Source: Methylobacterium sp. Leaf112 (lineage in GTDB: Bacteria; Pseudomonadota; Alphaproteobacteria; Rhizobiales; Beijerinckiaceae). From it: DNA of 63,185 nucleotides. Of the stretch, positions 43,091 through 51,070 are shown piece after piece (the first letter of the stretch is position 1; every line of letters starts with the position of its first letter). The stretch is from the NCBI RefSeq assembly GCF_001423295.1, contig NZ_LMNG01000008.1, positions 1 through 63,185 on the forward strand, in the 5' to 3' direction. The notes beneath the pieces were generated by a model. The model saw only the letters and a list, made by a program, of their open reading frames with translations, was not told where the DNA came from and ran no database searches. Made by a program: the position numbers and the translations under genes.

Positions 43091-44085
43091 GGGAGCATCT
43101 CGCCCGCAACCTGCGCGACGGCCGGTTCCAGGCCCTGGCCGGGGCGGCTTTCCTCGTCGTCCTCGCCCTCGTGCTGCCGGCCGTGCCGCTGACCCGGACC
43201 GGGGTCTCGGTGCTGGCCGTGGTCGACATCACCGGCAGCATGAACGTGCGCGACTACGCGAGCGCCGACGGCAAGCCGGCGAGCCGCCTCGACACGGCGC
43301 GGGGGGCCCTGCGCGACCTCGTCACCGCCCTGCCCTGCGGCTCGCAGGTGGCGCTGGGCCTGTTCACCGAGCGCCGGCCGTTCCTCCTGTTCACGCCCAT
43401 CGAGGTCTGCGCCGATTTCGCGCCGCTGGACGGAGCCCTGGCGGCCCTCGACTGGCGCATGGCCTGGGAGGGCGACAGCCGCATCTCCGCCGGCCTGTTC
43501 CGCGCCGCGGAGATGGCGGCCAGCCTCGATACCGACCTCCTCTTCGTCACGGACGGGCAGGAGGCGCCGCCCCTGCCCAGCACGGGCGGGCCGCGCTTCG
43601 AGGGCAAGCCCGGCGCCGTGCGCGGGCTCATCGTGGGGGCCGGCGCCTACGCCCTGTCGCCGATCCCGCGCTACAACGACCGCGGCCGCGAGATCGGCTT
43701 CTACGGGTCGGGCGACGTCCAGCAGGAGAACCGCTTCGGCCCGCCCCCGGCCGATGCCGAGAGCCGCGAGGGTTACAACCCGCGCAACGCCCCCTTCGGC
43801 GGCGTCGCCGCCACGGGCAACGAGCACCTCTCCTCCGTGCGCGAGCCCTACCTGAAGACCCTCGCGGGCGAGACCGGCCTCGCCTACGTCCATCTCGAAG
43901 GGCCCGGCGGCCTAGCGGCTCCGCTCCGTGCCGCCGCGACCCCGCGCCCCTTGCCCGGCCGCCTCGACCTGCGCCCCGTCCTCGGCGGGGCCGCCCTGGC
44001 GCTGGCCCTCGCCGCCTTCCTGTTTCCCATGGTGCGCGCCCTCCCCTCGGGTCGCGCACGCGCCCTCACCCTGAAAAAGGCCTGA
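43087..44085 (+). CDS. mxaL: MxaL, VWA-domain membrane protein
   Basis: The 332-residue protein has an N-terminal transmembrane helix, a VWA domain with MIDAS motif VVDITGSMNVRDY and LLFVTDGQEAP, and a second helix near the end (LGGAALALALAAFLFPMV). Together with MxaC it gives the two VWA proteins typical of this maturation complex. Its stop lies 5 bases before mxaD. Confidence 0.92.
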   Translation: MREHLARNLRDGRFQALAGAAFLVVLALVLPAVPLTRTGVSVLAVVDITGSMNVRDYASADGKPASRLDTARGALRDLVTALPCGSQVALGLFTERRPFLLFTPIEVCADFAPLDGALAALDWRMAWEGDSRISAGLFRAAEMAASLDTDLLFVTDGQEAPPLPSTGGPRFEGKPGAVRGLIVGAGAYALSPIPRYNDRGREIGFYGSGDVQQENRFGPPPADAESREGYNPRNAPFGGVAATGNEHLSSVREPYLKTLAGETGLAYVHLEGPGGLAAPLRAAATPRPLPGRLDLRPVLGGAALALALAAFLFPMVRALPSGRARALTLKKA

Positions 44086-44090
44086 TCCGT

Positions 44091-44639
44091 ATGCGCCTCG
44101 TCGCCCCGACCGTGTTCCTCGCCCTGTTCGCCCTCGCCACCCCGGTCACCCCCGTTTTGGCCCACGGCCCGACGCCGCAGAAGGTCGACCAGTCCGTCAC
44201 CATCGCGGCCAAGCCCGAGGCGGTGTGGAAGGTGGTCGGCACCTTCGCGGCCATCGACACCTGGCACCCCGACGTCGCCAGGAGCGAGGCCGTCGACGGC
44301 AACGCCGCCGGGGGACGGCGCAAGGTCACCCTCAAGAACGGCGGCACCCTCGACGAGGGCCTCGACGAGATGAACGACAAGACCTTCACCTACTCGTACC
44401 GCCTGTCGGATGCCGACCTGAAGGCCCTGCCGGTCTCGTCCTACTCGGCCACCCTGACGGTGACGCCCGACGGCGACGGCTCCAAGGTCGAGTGGCTCGG
44501 CCGGTTCTACCGGGGCGACACCGGCAACGAGCCGCCCGAGGAGCTGAGCGACGCCGCAGGCAAGACGGCGATGAACGCCTATTTCGGCAATGGTCTGAAG
44601 GGTTTGAAGGCCAAGGTCGAGGGTGGCAAGGCCAAGTGA
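44091..44639 (+). CDS. mxaD: MxaD, periplasmic SRPBCC-fold protein
   Basis: The 182-residue protein has a signal peptide (FLALFALATPVTPVLAHG) and a START/polyketide-cyclase fold (TIAAKPEAVWKVVGTFAAIDTW at the beginning of the domain). MxaD is reported to stimulate electron transfer between methanol dehydrogenase and cytochrome cL. Its stop overlaps the GTG start of the next gene. Confidence 0.92.
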   Translation: MRLVAPTVFLALFALATPVTPVLAHGPTPQKVDQSVTIAAKPEAVWKVVGTFAAIDTWHPDVARSEAVDGNAAGGRRKVTLKNGGTLDEGLDEMNDKTFTYSYRLSDADLKALPVSSYSATLTVTPDGDGSKVEWLGRFYRGDTGNEPPEELSDAAGKTAMNAYFGNGLKGLKAKVEGGKAK

Positions 44640-45604
44640 TCGGGCGGGTCGCCACGCTCGCCCTCGCGGCCCTCCTCGCCGGCGCGGTCTCCGGCCCGGC
44701 CTTGGCGGAGAAGGGCTCGGCTGAGAAGGGTTTGGCCCAAACCGTCTACGCGGTGAGCCAGGAGGGCGGCACCGTGACGCCGGTGGCGCCGTCGGGGGCG
44801 GCGATCCCCGTGGGCAAGGGGCCGGCGCAGGTGGCGGCGGGGCCGGACGGGCGGCTCTACCTCGCCCATTCGGACACCCATACGGTGTCGGTGGTCGACG
44901 GGCCGAGCGGCGCGGTGCTGGCCCGCCTGCCCTTCGCGGGCCAGCCCTTCGGCGTCGCCGTGGCCCCGGATGGCCGGAGCCTGTTCGTCGGCGACTGGTC
45001 GGGGGCCCGCGTGGTGCGACTCTCCACCGCCACGGGTGCGGTGGAGGGCAGCGTCGGCGTCGGGCGCGATCCGGCGGGTCTCGTCCTCGACACGCGCGGC
45101 CTCCTCTACGTCGCCGACCGCGAGAGCCGTCAGGTCAGCGTGGTCGACACCGCGACCATGACCCGGATCGCCACCGTGCCCGTCGGCGAGGGACCGTTCG
45201 CCCTGGCGTTGAACCCGGCGCAGGACCGGCTCTACGTCGCATGCGTGCGCAGCGGCGACCTCCACGCCATCGACACCGCCACCCTGACGATCGTCGGGCG
45301 CGCGGCCCTCGGCGGCATGCCGTACGGCGTCGCGGTGAGCGGCGACGGCGCGCGCATCCTGGTCACCAACCAGCAGGCCGGCACCCTCGTGGTCCTCGAC
45401 GCCGCCCTGACGCCCGTCGCGACGATTCCCGTGGGCCGCTATCCCGAGGGCGTGGCGGTCTCGGGGGACAGGGCCTACGTGGCGAACTGGTTCTCGGATT
45501 CCGTCTCGGTGATCGACCTTCCCACCCTCACGGAGACGGCGCGGCTGCCCGTCGGCGAGGGACCGCGCGGCCTCGCCGTTCTGATGTCGAAGGAGATCCC
45601 ATGA
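44636..45604 (+). CDS. mxaE: MxaE, periplasmic YVTN-type beta-propeller
   Basis: The 322-residue protein begins at a GTG overlapping the mxaD stop (GTGA). A signal peptide (LALAALLAGAVSGPALA) is followed by seven or so YVTN/NHL-like blades of about 42 residues, each with a VxVVD...A.L.VG.GP pattern. Blade sequences include SVVDGPSGAVLARLPF, YVADRESRQVSVVDT and YVANWFSDSVSVID. The name rests on operon order (D-E-H-B). The function of MxaE is not established, and a ligand- or protein-binding role is inferred from the fold. Confidence 0.78.
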   Translation: MIGRVATLALAALLAGAVSGPALAEKGSAEKGLAQTVYAVSQEGGTVTPVAPSGAAIPVGKGPAQVAAGPDGRLYLAHSDTHTVSVVDGPSGAVLARLPFAGQPFGVAVAPDGRSLFVGDWSGARVVRLSTATGAVEGSVGVGRDPAGLVLDTRGLLYVADRESRQVSVVDTATMTRIATVPVGEGPFALALNPAQDRLYVACVRSGDLHAIDTATLTIVGRAALGGMPYGVAVSGDGARILVTNQQAGTLVVLDAALTPVATIPVGRYPEGVAVSGDRAYVANWFSDSVSVIDLPTLTETARLPVGEGPRGLAVLMSKEIP

Positions 45605-46209
45605 CGGAGCGGCGGCGGCCTGCGCCCTTCCGGCGGCTCGCTCTTTGCCTCGTGCTCGGGCTTTCGGCCTGCGACAAGCCGGAGGAGCCCGCGGAGGCGT
45701 CGCGCGCGCCGGAGGAGCAGACGGTGGTGGCGACGAGATCGGATGCGGACATCCCGCCCTGGCTCTCGCCGACGGATGCCATGGAGCCGGCCCGCTGGCT
45801 CGCCAGCCGCGAACTCGGCCGCCCGGTGCCCGAGGTCGGATCAGGGGCCGATCACCTGCGCCACAGCCTCGCCCGCGCCAAGGACGCGTTCATCGAGGAT
45901 CCCCGCATGGTGGCCAACCGCACGGTGCAGCTCGGGCAGATGCTGGCCGAGGCGGGCACGCCCGAGCCCTATGCCGACCTCCTCGACGGCCTGGAGGCCG
46001 TGGCGGCGGTGACCACGCGCAAGCAGCTCTACGGCGAGATGTGCCAGCAATACTACAACACCCGCCGGCAGGGCGCCGACCGGGCCACCGCCCTGGCCCG
46101 CCTCACGGAGCGCTACGCCGCGCAAGGAAGCGGGGACGACAGGGGGGGCGGGGATCACGACGGGAACGACAGATCAGGCCCGACCCCCGCTCCCGGGGCG
46201 GCGCGATGA
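45601..46209 (+). CDS. mxaH: MxaH, predicted lipoprotein
   Basis: The 202-residue protein has a lipobox (LVLGLSAC at about 18-25), an acidic linker, and a helical domain with LASRELGRPVPEVG and EMCQQYYNTRRQGAD. The tail is Gly/Asp-rich. No domain is recognised, and the name comes from position between mxaE and mxaB. ATGA overlaps couple it on both sides. Confidence 0.72.
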   Translation: MTERRRPAPFRRLALCLVLGLSACDKPEEPAEASRAPEEQTVVATRSDADIPPWLSPTDAMEPARWLASRELGRPVPEVGSGADHLRHSLARAKDAFIEDPRMVANRTVQLGQMLAEAGTPEPYADLLDGLEAVAAVTTRKQLYGEMCQQYYNTRRQGADRATALARLTERYAAQGSGDDRGGGDHDGNDRSGPTPAPGAAR

Positions 46210-46847
46210 CGAGCGTCCTCATCGTGGACGACCATCCGGTGATCCTGCGGGGCTTCCGCCGCATCATGGAGGATGCCGGGGTCGAGACCGTCCACGAGGC
46301 CACCGACATCGTCGGCGGCTACCGTCTGTTCCACCGCCTGCGGCCCGGCATGGTGGTGGCCGACCTCACCTTCCGCACGGGGGCGCTGGCGGGCCTGTCG
46401 CTGATCCGCCAGATCCGCGCCCTGGAGCGCGACACCCGCATCCTCGCCTTCAGCATGCACGACGATCCCGTGATCGTGTCGCGTGCCCTGGAGAGCGGGG
46501 CCACGGGCTACGTGTTGAAGGACGTGCCGGCGGCGCAGTTCCACGCGGCGTTCGAGACCGTGCGGGCCGGGCGGAGCTACCTCGACCACGACCTCGCCAC
46601 CCGCGTCGCGGTGCTGGGCCTCGCCGGGCAGCGGGCGCCGCTCGCCGACCTCACGGCCCGCGAACTCCAGATCCTGTCCCTGCTCGGCCGGGGCCAGTCC
46701 TACCAGACCATCGCGGACGGCCTCGCCGTGAGCTACCGCACGGTGATCGGCGCCTGCGCCAGCCTGCGGCACAAGCTCGGCGTGCGGACGCTCGCCGAAC
46801 TCATCCACGTGGCCGTCTCGCAGGGCGAGGGCGGCCTGACGCGGTGA
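46206..46847 (+). CDS. mxaB: MxaB, NarL/FixJ-family response regulator
   Basis: The 213-residue protein has a receiver domain (Asp8-Asp9, phospho-acceptor Asp53, Lys105) and a C-terminal LuxR-type HTH (LTARELQILSLLGRGQSYQTIADGLAV and YRTVIGACASLRHKLGV). In M. extorquens MxaB is needed for methanol dehydrogenase expression. The sequence after Asp53 (LTFRTGALAGLSL) lacks the usual MP dipeptide, hinting at a non-standard receiver. No histidine kinase is adjacent. Confidence 0.92.
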   Translation: MTSVLIVDDHPVILRGFRRIMEDAGVETVHEATDIVGGYRLFHRLRPGMVVADLTFRTGALAGLSLIRQIRALERDTRILAFSMHDDPVIVSRALESGATGYVLKDVPAAQFHAAFETVRAGRSYLDHDLATRVAVLGLAGQRAPLADLTARELQILSLLGRGQSYQTIADGLAVSYRTVIGACASLRHKLGVRTLAELIHVAVSQGEGGLTR

Positions 46848-46871
46848 GGCGCCTCCTCTGACGGGGCCGAG

Positions 46872-47486
46872 TTACCGGCCCCCGCCGCCCGCCGGCCGCT
46901 CGAGGGAGAAGCGCGTCTCCGGCTCGGCGGTGAAGTAGTCGAAGGCGCCCGCGCGCAGGATCGGCCGCATCGCTCCGGTGTCGACGACGCCGTCCACGAT
47001 GAAGGCGTCGTCGATGTAGATCGACACCACCTGCCCGATCACGAGGAAGTGGTTCGCGCCCCCGCCGCCGAGCGGCGTCAGCGGCACCGTCTGCACCCAC
47101 TTGCACTCGATGGCGGCGGGCGATTCCCCCACCCGTGGCGGCCGCACATTTCGCGATGGGACTGGCGTGAGACCCGCGAAATCGAACTCGCTCTGCCCGC
47201 GCGGCAGCGGGGCCGAGGTGGCGTTCACTGCCTCCCGCAGGGCGTAGGTGGCGAAGTTGCACACGAACTCGCCGCCCTCCTCCGCGAAGGTCATGGCGTC
47301 CTTGCGGCCCGAGGACGAGAACATCACCATGTCGGGGCCCGAGGCCACGGCGTTGAAGTACGAATAGGGCGCCAGGTTCACTTCACCGGCCCGGTTCATC
47401 GCGCTGATCCAGCCGATGGGACGGGGCGCGACGAGGGCCTTCAGGGGATTGTGCGGCAGACCCTTGGTCTCGGAATCGTAATGCAT
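46872..47486 (-). CDS. Flavin reductase-like FMN-binding protein
   Basis: The 204-residue protein starts MHYDSETKGLPHNPLKALV. The FMN-binding split-barrel motif is PRPIGWISAMNRAGEVNLAPYS, with SSSGRKDA following. Members reduce or bind FMN, or act as oxidoreductases on small molecules. It lies 5 bases downstream of the nitroreductase gene and is convergent with mxaB. The partner oxygenase is unknown. Confidence 0.87.
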   Translation of the reverse strand: MHYDSETKGLPHNPLKALVAPRPIGWISAMNRAGEVNLAPYSYFNAVASGPDMVMFSSSGRKDAMTFAEEGGEFVCNFATYALREAVNATSAPLPRGQSEFDFAGLTPVPSRNVRPPRVGESPAAIECKWVQTVPLTPLGGGGANHFLVIGQVVSIYIDDAFIVDGVVDTGAMRPILRAGAFDYFTAEPETRFSLERPAGGGGR

Positions 47487-47491
47487 GGAGC

Positions 47492-48055
47492 TCAGATCCG
47501 GGTGACGATGTCGGACAGCACCGGCCGGGGCCGGTCGCCCGGAACCTCCTGGGGATGGCCGATGTGGATGAAGCCCGCGAGCTTCTCGCTCGGGGCGAGC
47601 CCGAGGGTGTCGAGGACGCGCCGGTCGTAGGCGTACCATTCCGTCAGCCAGGACGTGGCGTAGCCCGCCGCGTTGGCGGCGACCACGAGGTTCATGCACA
47701 CGGCGCCCGCCGACAGCACCTGCTCCCATTCGGGGATCTTCACGTGCGGCCCGGCGCGGGACACCACCGCCACCACCACGGGGGCGTGGGCGAGGCGGGC
47801 CCGCTCCAGATCGAGCCGGCCGGAATCCGCCTCCGGATGGTCGGCCGCGTAGGTGTCGGCGATGACGGTGCCGATTCGCACCCGCGCCTCGCCCGCGATG
47901 ACGAGGAAGCGCCAGGGCGTGAGCTTGCCGTGGTCCGGCACCCGGGCGGCCAGCGTGAGGAGCGCGTCGAGTTCGGCCGGCGCCGGGCCGGGGCCGTCGA
48001 GGCGCATCGGGGGCACGGAGCGGCGGGTGCGCAGGAGATCGAGGGTGGCGTTCAT
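47492..48055 (-). CDS. Nitroreductase-family FMN protein
   Basis: The 187-residue protein has the N-terminal FMN-phosphate loop in LRTRRSVPPMRLDGP, the family segment RVPDHGKLTPWRFLVI, and GYATSWLTEWYAYD. The form with DHGKLTPWRF is close to YdjA-type nitroreductases. It would reduce nitro compounds or quinones with NAD(P)H. It forms a two-gene unit with the flavin reductase. Confidence 0.88.
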   Translation of the reverse strand: MNATLDLLRTRRSVPPMRLDGPGPAPAELDALLTLAARVPDHGKLTPWRFLVIAGEARVRIGTVIADTYAADHPEADSGRLDLERARLAHAPVVVAVVSRAGPHVKIPEWEQVLSAGAVCMNLVVAANAAGYATSWLTEWYAYDRRVLDTLGLAPSEKLAGFIHIGHPQEVPGDRPRPVLSDIVTRI

Positions 48056-48231
48056 CGAGACCTTTTGCGAGACCTTTTGGGAGGGATGAGGCGGAGTCCG
48101 TTGGAGTCTTGCGGTGCTGCGCGTGATCTAGCATGGATCTCGGTCCGAGAACGCCGGTCATGCCGTCGCCACGCTCCGGTTCCAGAGCATGCGGATCGGA
48201 CGCGCGAAGGATGCGCGAAGGGAGAGGTCGC

Positions 48232-49152
48232 ATGACGAGGGGCCCGATGCTCGGCGCCGCACTGACGGTCGCACTGTCGGCCCTGCTGGCGACGCCCGGC
48301 GGCGCCCAGGAGAGCGGCTTCCACAACCGGATCGGGCCGAACCTGCCGACCCCCTCCGTCACCGGGCCGGAGCTGCCGCCGCCCGTGGCCCAGGCCGACG
48401 CCGCCCTGAGCCTCAAGGCGATGTTCGCCGGCAGCGACAAGCCCATGCGCTCGGGGCTGGCCTGGCGCATCTACGAGGACCGCGCCGACGGCGTGCGGCC
48501 GGGCATCGTCGCGCGCTCGGAGGCGGCCGAGCCGACCTTCACCCTGGCGCCCGGCGCCTACGTGGCCACGGTCACGTACGGTTTCGCCAGCGCCTCGAAG
48601 CGCCTCACCATGGCGGGGGTGCCGGTCTCCGACGGGCTCAGGGTCAATGCCGGAGCCCTCAAGCTCTCGGGCGCCATCGGCGACGTGAAGATCCCGCCCG
48701 CCGAGGTGGCGTTCTCGGTGTTCGTGCCCATTGGCACCAATTCCGAGGGGCGCCTGGTGCGCAGCGGCGTCAAGGCCGGCGAGCTGCTGCGCCTGCCCGA
48801 GGGCACCTACCACGTGGTCTCGACCTACGGGGAATCGAACGCCATCCAGCGGGCCGACCTCAAGGTCGAGAACGGCAAGGTCACCGACGCGACCCTCAGC
48901 CACCACGCCGCCACCGTCACCCTCAAGCTCGTGGCCGCCGCCGGGGCCGAGGCCTTCGCGGGTACCGCCTTCAGCGTCCTGACGCCGGGCGGCGACACCA
49001 TCCGGGAGGCCATCGGCGCTTTCCCCCAGGTGGTCCTGGCGGAGGGCGACTACGTGCTCATCGCCCGCCACGACGGGCAGGTCTACACCCGCGAGTTCAA
49101 GGTCGAGAGCGGGCTGGACCGGGACATCGAGGTGGTCGCCAAGGCGACGTGA
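48232..49152 (+). CDS. Secreted protein with repeated beta-sandwich domains, function unknown
   Basis: The 306-residue protein starts at ATG 48232 after GGGAGAGG. A signal peptide (AALTVALSALLATPGGAQ) is followed by three related units of about 80 residues, each with a pattern like the carboxypeptidase regulatory fold: YEDRADG...AEPTFTLAPGAYVATVTYG, ...LLRLPEGTYHVVSTYGE, ...VVLAEGDYVLIARHDGQ. No enzymatic motif is seen. Such proteins are common in Rhizobiales, probably envelope-associated. Confidence 0.65.
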   Translation: MTRGPMLGAALTVALSALLATPGGAQESGFHNRIGPNLPTPSVTGPELPPPVAQADAALSLKAMFAGSDKPMRSGLAWRIYEDRADGVRPGIVARSEAAEPTFTLAPGAYVATVTYGFASASKRLTMAGVPVSDGLRVNAGALKLSGAIGDVKIPPAEVAFSVFVPIGTNSEGRLVRSGVKAGELLRLPEGTYHVVSTYGESNAIQRADLKVENGKVTDATLSHHAATVTLKLVAAAGAEAFAGTAFSVLTPGGDTIREAIGAFPQVVLAEGDYVLIARHDGQVYTREFKVESGLDRDIEVVAKAT

Positions 49153-49190
49153 CCCTCGCCCCGATCGCTCCGTCGCCGCGAGACCGCCCC

Positions 49191-49580
49191 ATGATCCTTC
49201 ACCGCTGGATTTCCGTCGGCCTGACCCTCGTCACGCTCGTCGCCCCGGCCGCGCACGCCCAGCCCCTCCCGGAGGCCTCCGCGCTTCCGCCGGAGACCGC
49301 GCAGGCCGCCGTCGCGCTCCTCGGCCGGGGCCTGAAGGCGCCCGAGACCGCGCGCTTCGACCGGCTCCGCATGGGCCGGGCCGGGGCCGTCTGCGGCCAG
49401 GTGGACACCACGAACCGGATGGGCCAACACGTCGGGCCGCGCGGCTTCGTCGCCGATCTGGAGGCGGGCTTCGCGGCCCTCGTCCCGGACGGGGCGGAGC
49501 TGCGCAACCCGGCGAGCCCGGCGCATTACGCGGCGATGCAGAGGGCGCTGGCGCTGTTTGCCGCCAACTGCGCGGCCTGA
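49191..49580 (+). CDS. Small secreted protein, function unknown
   Basis: The 129-residue protein has a signal peptide (WISVGLTLVTLVAPAAHAQ) and a compact mature domain with two cysteines (AVCGQVDTTNRMGQHVGPRGF and FAANCA at the end) that could form a disulphide. I do not recognise the family. It may be co-transcribed with the upstream secreted protein and with cysC, whose nearest start lies 11 codons after its end. Confidence 0.65.
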   Translation: MILHRWISVGLTLVTLVAPAAHAQPLPEASALPPETAQAAVALLGRGLKAPETARFDRLRMGRAGAVCGQVDTTNRMGQHVGPRGFVADLEAGFAALVPDGAELRNPASPAHYAAMQRALALFAANCAA

Positions 49581-49608
49581 TAGGCCGCCCGGCATGAAGG
49601 AGTCGCCC

Positions 49609-50142
49609 ATGACACCCGCCCTCACGAAGCCCGCCATCGTCTGGCTCACGGGCCTGTCCGGCGCGGGCAAATCGGCCACGGCCGAAGCGCTGCAGGACCT
49701 GCTCGCCGCGCAGGGACACCAGGCCACGATCCTCGACGGCGACGAACTGCGCCAGGGCCTCAGCCGCGACCTCGGCTTCGGCGACGCCGCCCGCATCGAG
49801 AACATCCGCCGGGCGGCCGAGGTGGCGCGCATCCTGGCGCGCTCCGGCATCGTCACCATCGTCTCGCTGATCTCGCCGTTCCGCAAGGAGCGCGCCCAGG
49901 CCCGTGCCATCGCGGGGGAGATCCCGTTCCTCGAAGTCTACGTCGATGCGCCGCTGGCCGTATGCGAGAAGCGCGACCCCAAGGGCCTCTATCGCCGCGC
50001 CCGTGCCGGCCTGATCCCGAACTTCACCGGCATCGACTCCGCCTACGAGGCGCCGGCCGAGCCGGACCTCCACCTGCACACGGATGCGGGCACGCCGCAG
50101 GACGGCGCCGCGCGCGTGGCCGTGGCGTTGGGCAAGCTCTGA
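49609..50142 (+). CDS. cysC: Adenylylsulfate kinase
   Basis: The 177-residue kinase converts APS to PAPS. It has the P-loop GLSGAGKSATAEAL, the APS-binding DGDELRQGLSRDLGF, and the Arg/Asn-rich IENIRRAAEVA. It is a stand-alone CysC without the CysN fusion. ATG 49609 is chosen because AAGGAG lies at the right distance. ATG 49594 is in frame. No cysND genes are in the window. Confidence 0.93.
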   Translation: MTPALTKPAIVWLTGLSGAGKSATAEALQDLLAAQGHQATILDGDELRQGLSRDLGFGDAARIENIRRAAEVARILARSGIVTIVSLISPFRKERAQARAIAGEIPFLEVYVDAPLAVCEKRDPKGLYRRARAGLIPNFTGIDSAYEAPAEPDLHLHTDAGTPQDGAARVAVALGKL

Positions 50143-50154
50143 AGGGCTGAGGGC

Positions 50155-50760
50155 CTATCGGATGGGAAGCGGCAGAAACAGGCCCAGGATACACCGCGGG
50201 TTGCGGACGGCGATCTGCGAGTGGCTTCGCCGCATGTATCCCGCGCCCGGGTAGAGCTCACCGCCCTCCGTGAACATCCCCCTCACGGTATCGTAGGGTT
50301 CCAGTTCGGGGACCCCCTTCCCCGCACTGTCGATCATGCTGTGAAGATGTTTGATCACGGCCCGGTCCAGGAACCGCAACAGACGATCGGAATTCGGGGC
50401 GCCCTTGACGTTTCGGTTTTCCGGTAGCGGCAGGCCCGCCATCGTCTGCGTTGCCACGAAGGAATCGTAAGCCAACCGAACGATCCCGAGATCCTCGCGA
50501 TTGGTCAGATCGAGGCAATGTCTCAAATCGATGACCGCACCCACGACGAAGGGCTTTGCCGTCGTTGAGGTCGCGAACTTCGCTTCGGCCCATTCCCAGG
50601 CGCGTTTCGGATCGGACTCCCAGAAATACGCCCCGGGCCCGAGCCAGTCGTAGTCCTTGTCGCTCTGAATGAGTGCGGTATCGCCACGGATTGCCTCGCG
50701 CCCGATGGCTTCGTCGCATCCGTGGTAACCCAGGACGAAGGAAGTCGCGAGACGGCTCAA
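50155..50760 (-). CDS. Probable toxin with PARP-like ADP-ribosyltransferase fold
   Basis: The 201-residue protein resembles the catalytic core of H-Y-[E/Q]-type ADP-ribosyltransferases. GYHG with His13 matches the NAD-binding HG motif. DWLGPGAYFWESDPKRAWEWA has Tyr45 in the place of the GxGxYF segment of PARPs. HSQIAVRNPRCILG near the end has Gln182 where PARPs have the catalytic Glu. It starts with TTG overlapping the stop of a small upstream gene (TTGA), the layout of a toxin-antitoxin pair. The function is inferred from motifs and context and the target is unknown. Base composition is less GC-rich than in neighbours. Confidence 0.6.
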   Translation of the reverse strand: MSRLATSFVLGYHGCDEAIGREAIRGDTALIQSDKDYDWLGPGAYFWESDPKRAWEWAEAKFATSTTAKPFVVGAVIDLRHCLDLTNREDLGIVRLAYDSFVATQTMAGLPLPENRNVKGAPNSDRLLRFLDRAVIKHLHSMIDSAGKGVPELEPYDTVRGMFTEGGELYPGAGYMRRSHSQIAVRNPRCILGLFLPLPIR

Positions 50761-50936
50761 GCGGCGCGTGTCGCCTTCTCGTCCGGACCACCGAAAGTCG
50801 CGCGAAGCTCGCCGTCCTTCGTATAGATGCCCTCCTCGATGAGGGCCGCCCGCGCGGCAGCGGGACTTGCCGTATTCGCGGCGGTACGCTTGGCGATCAG
50901 AACCTTGATGGCCGCACGACGCTTTTCATCCGTCAT
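50757..50936 (-). CDS. Probable small antitoxin partner
   Basis: The 59-residue protein starts MTDEKRRAAIKVLIAKRT with GGAGGTG upstream. It is basic and helical at the N-terminus and has RAALIEEGIYTKDGELRATFG at the C-terminus, similar in style to small antitoxins encoded before ADP-ribosylating or RES-type toxins. The stop overlaps the toxin start by 4 bases. An earlier in-frame ATG at 50990 is less likely. No DNA-binding motif is certain. Confidence 0.6.
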   Translation of the reverse strand: MTDEKRRAAIKVLIAKRTAANTASPAAARAALIEEGIYTKDGELRATFGGPDEKATRAA

Positions 50937-51032
50937 GATCCCGGCACCTCCGACGTCGATCGCGCATGGCAGCGCGCCGTTGATCCCCAATCATAGGAAG
51001 AAACGCGGCGGACGTGCAACCGGCTCCCGAAA

Positions 51033-51062
51033 GCCCCTTCCGATCGTTGGATCGAAAGGGGC
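51033..51062 (-). terminator. Stem-loop downstream of thrS
   Basis: Bases 51033-51045 pair with 51050-51062 (13 bp, one mismatch) round a GTTG loop, 9 bases after the thrS stop. There is no T-run on the minus strand. Confidence 0.6.
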
Positions 51063-51070
51063 GCAGTCCC

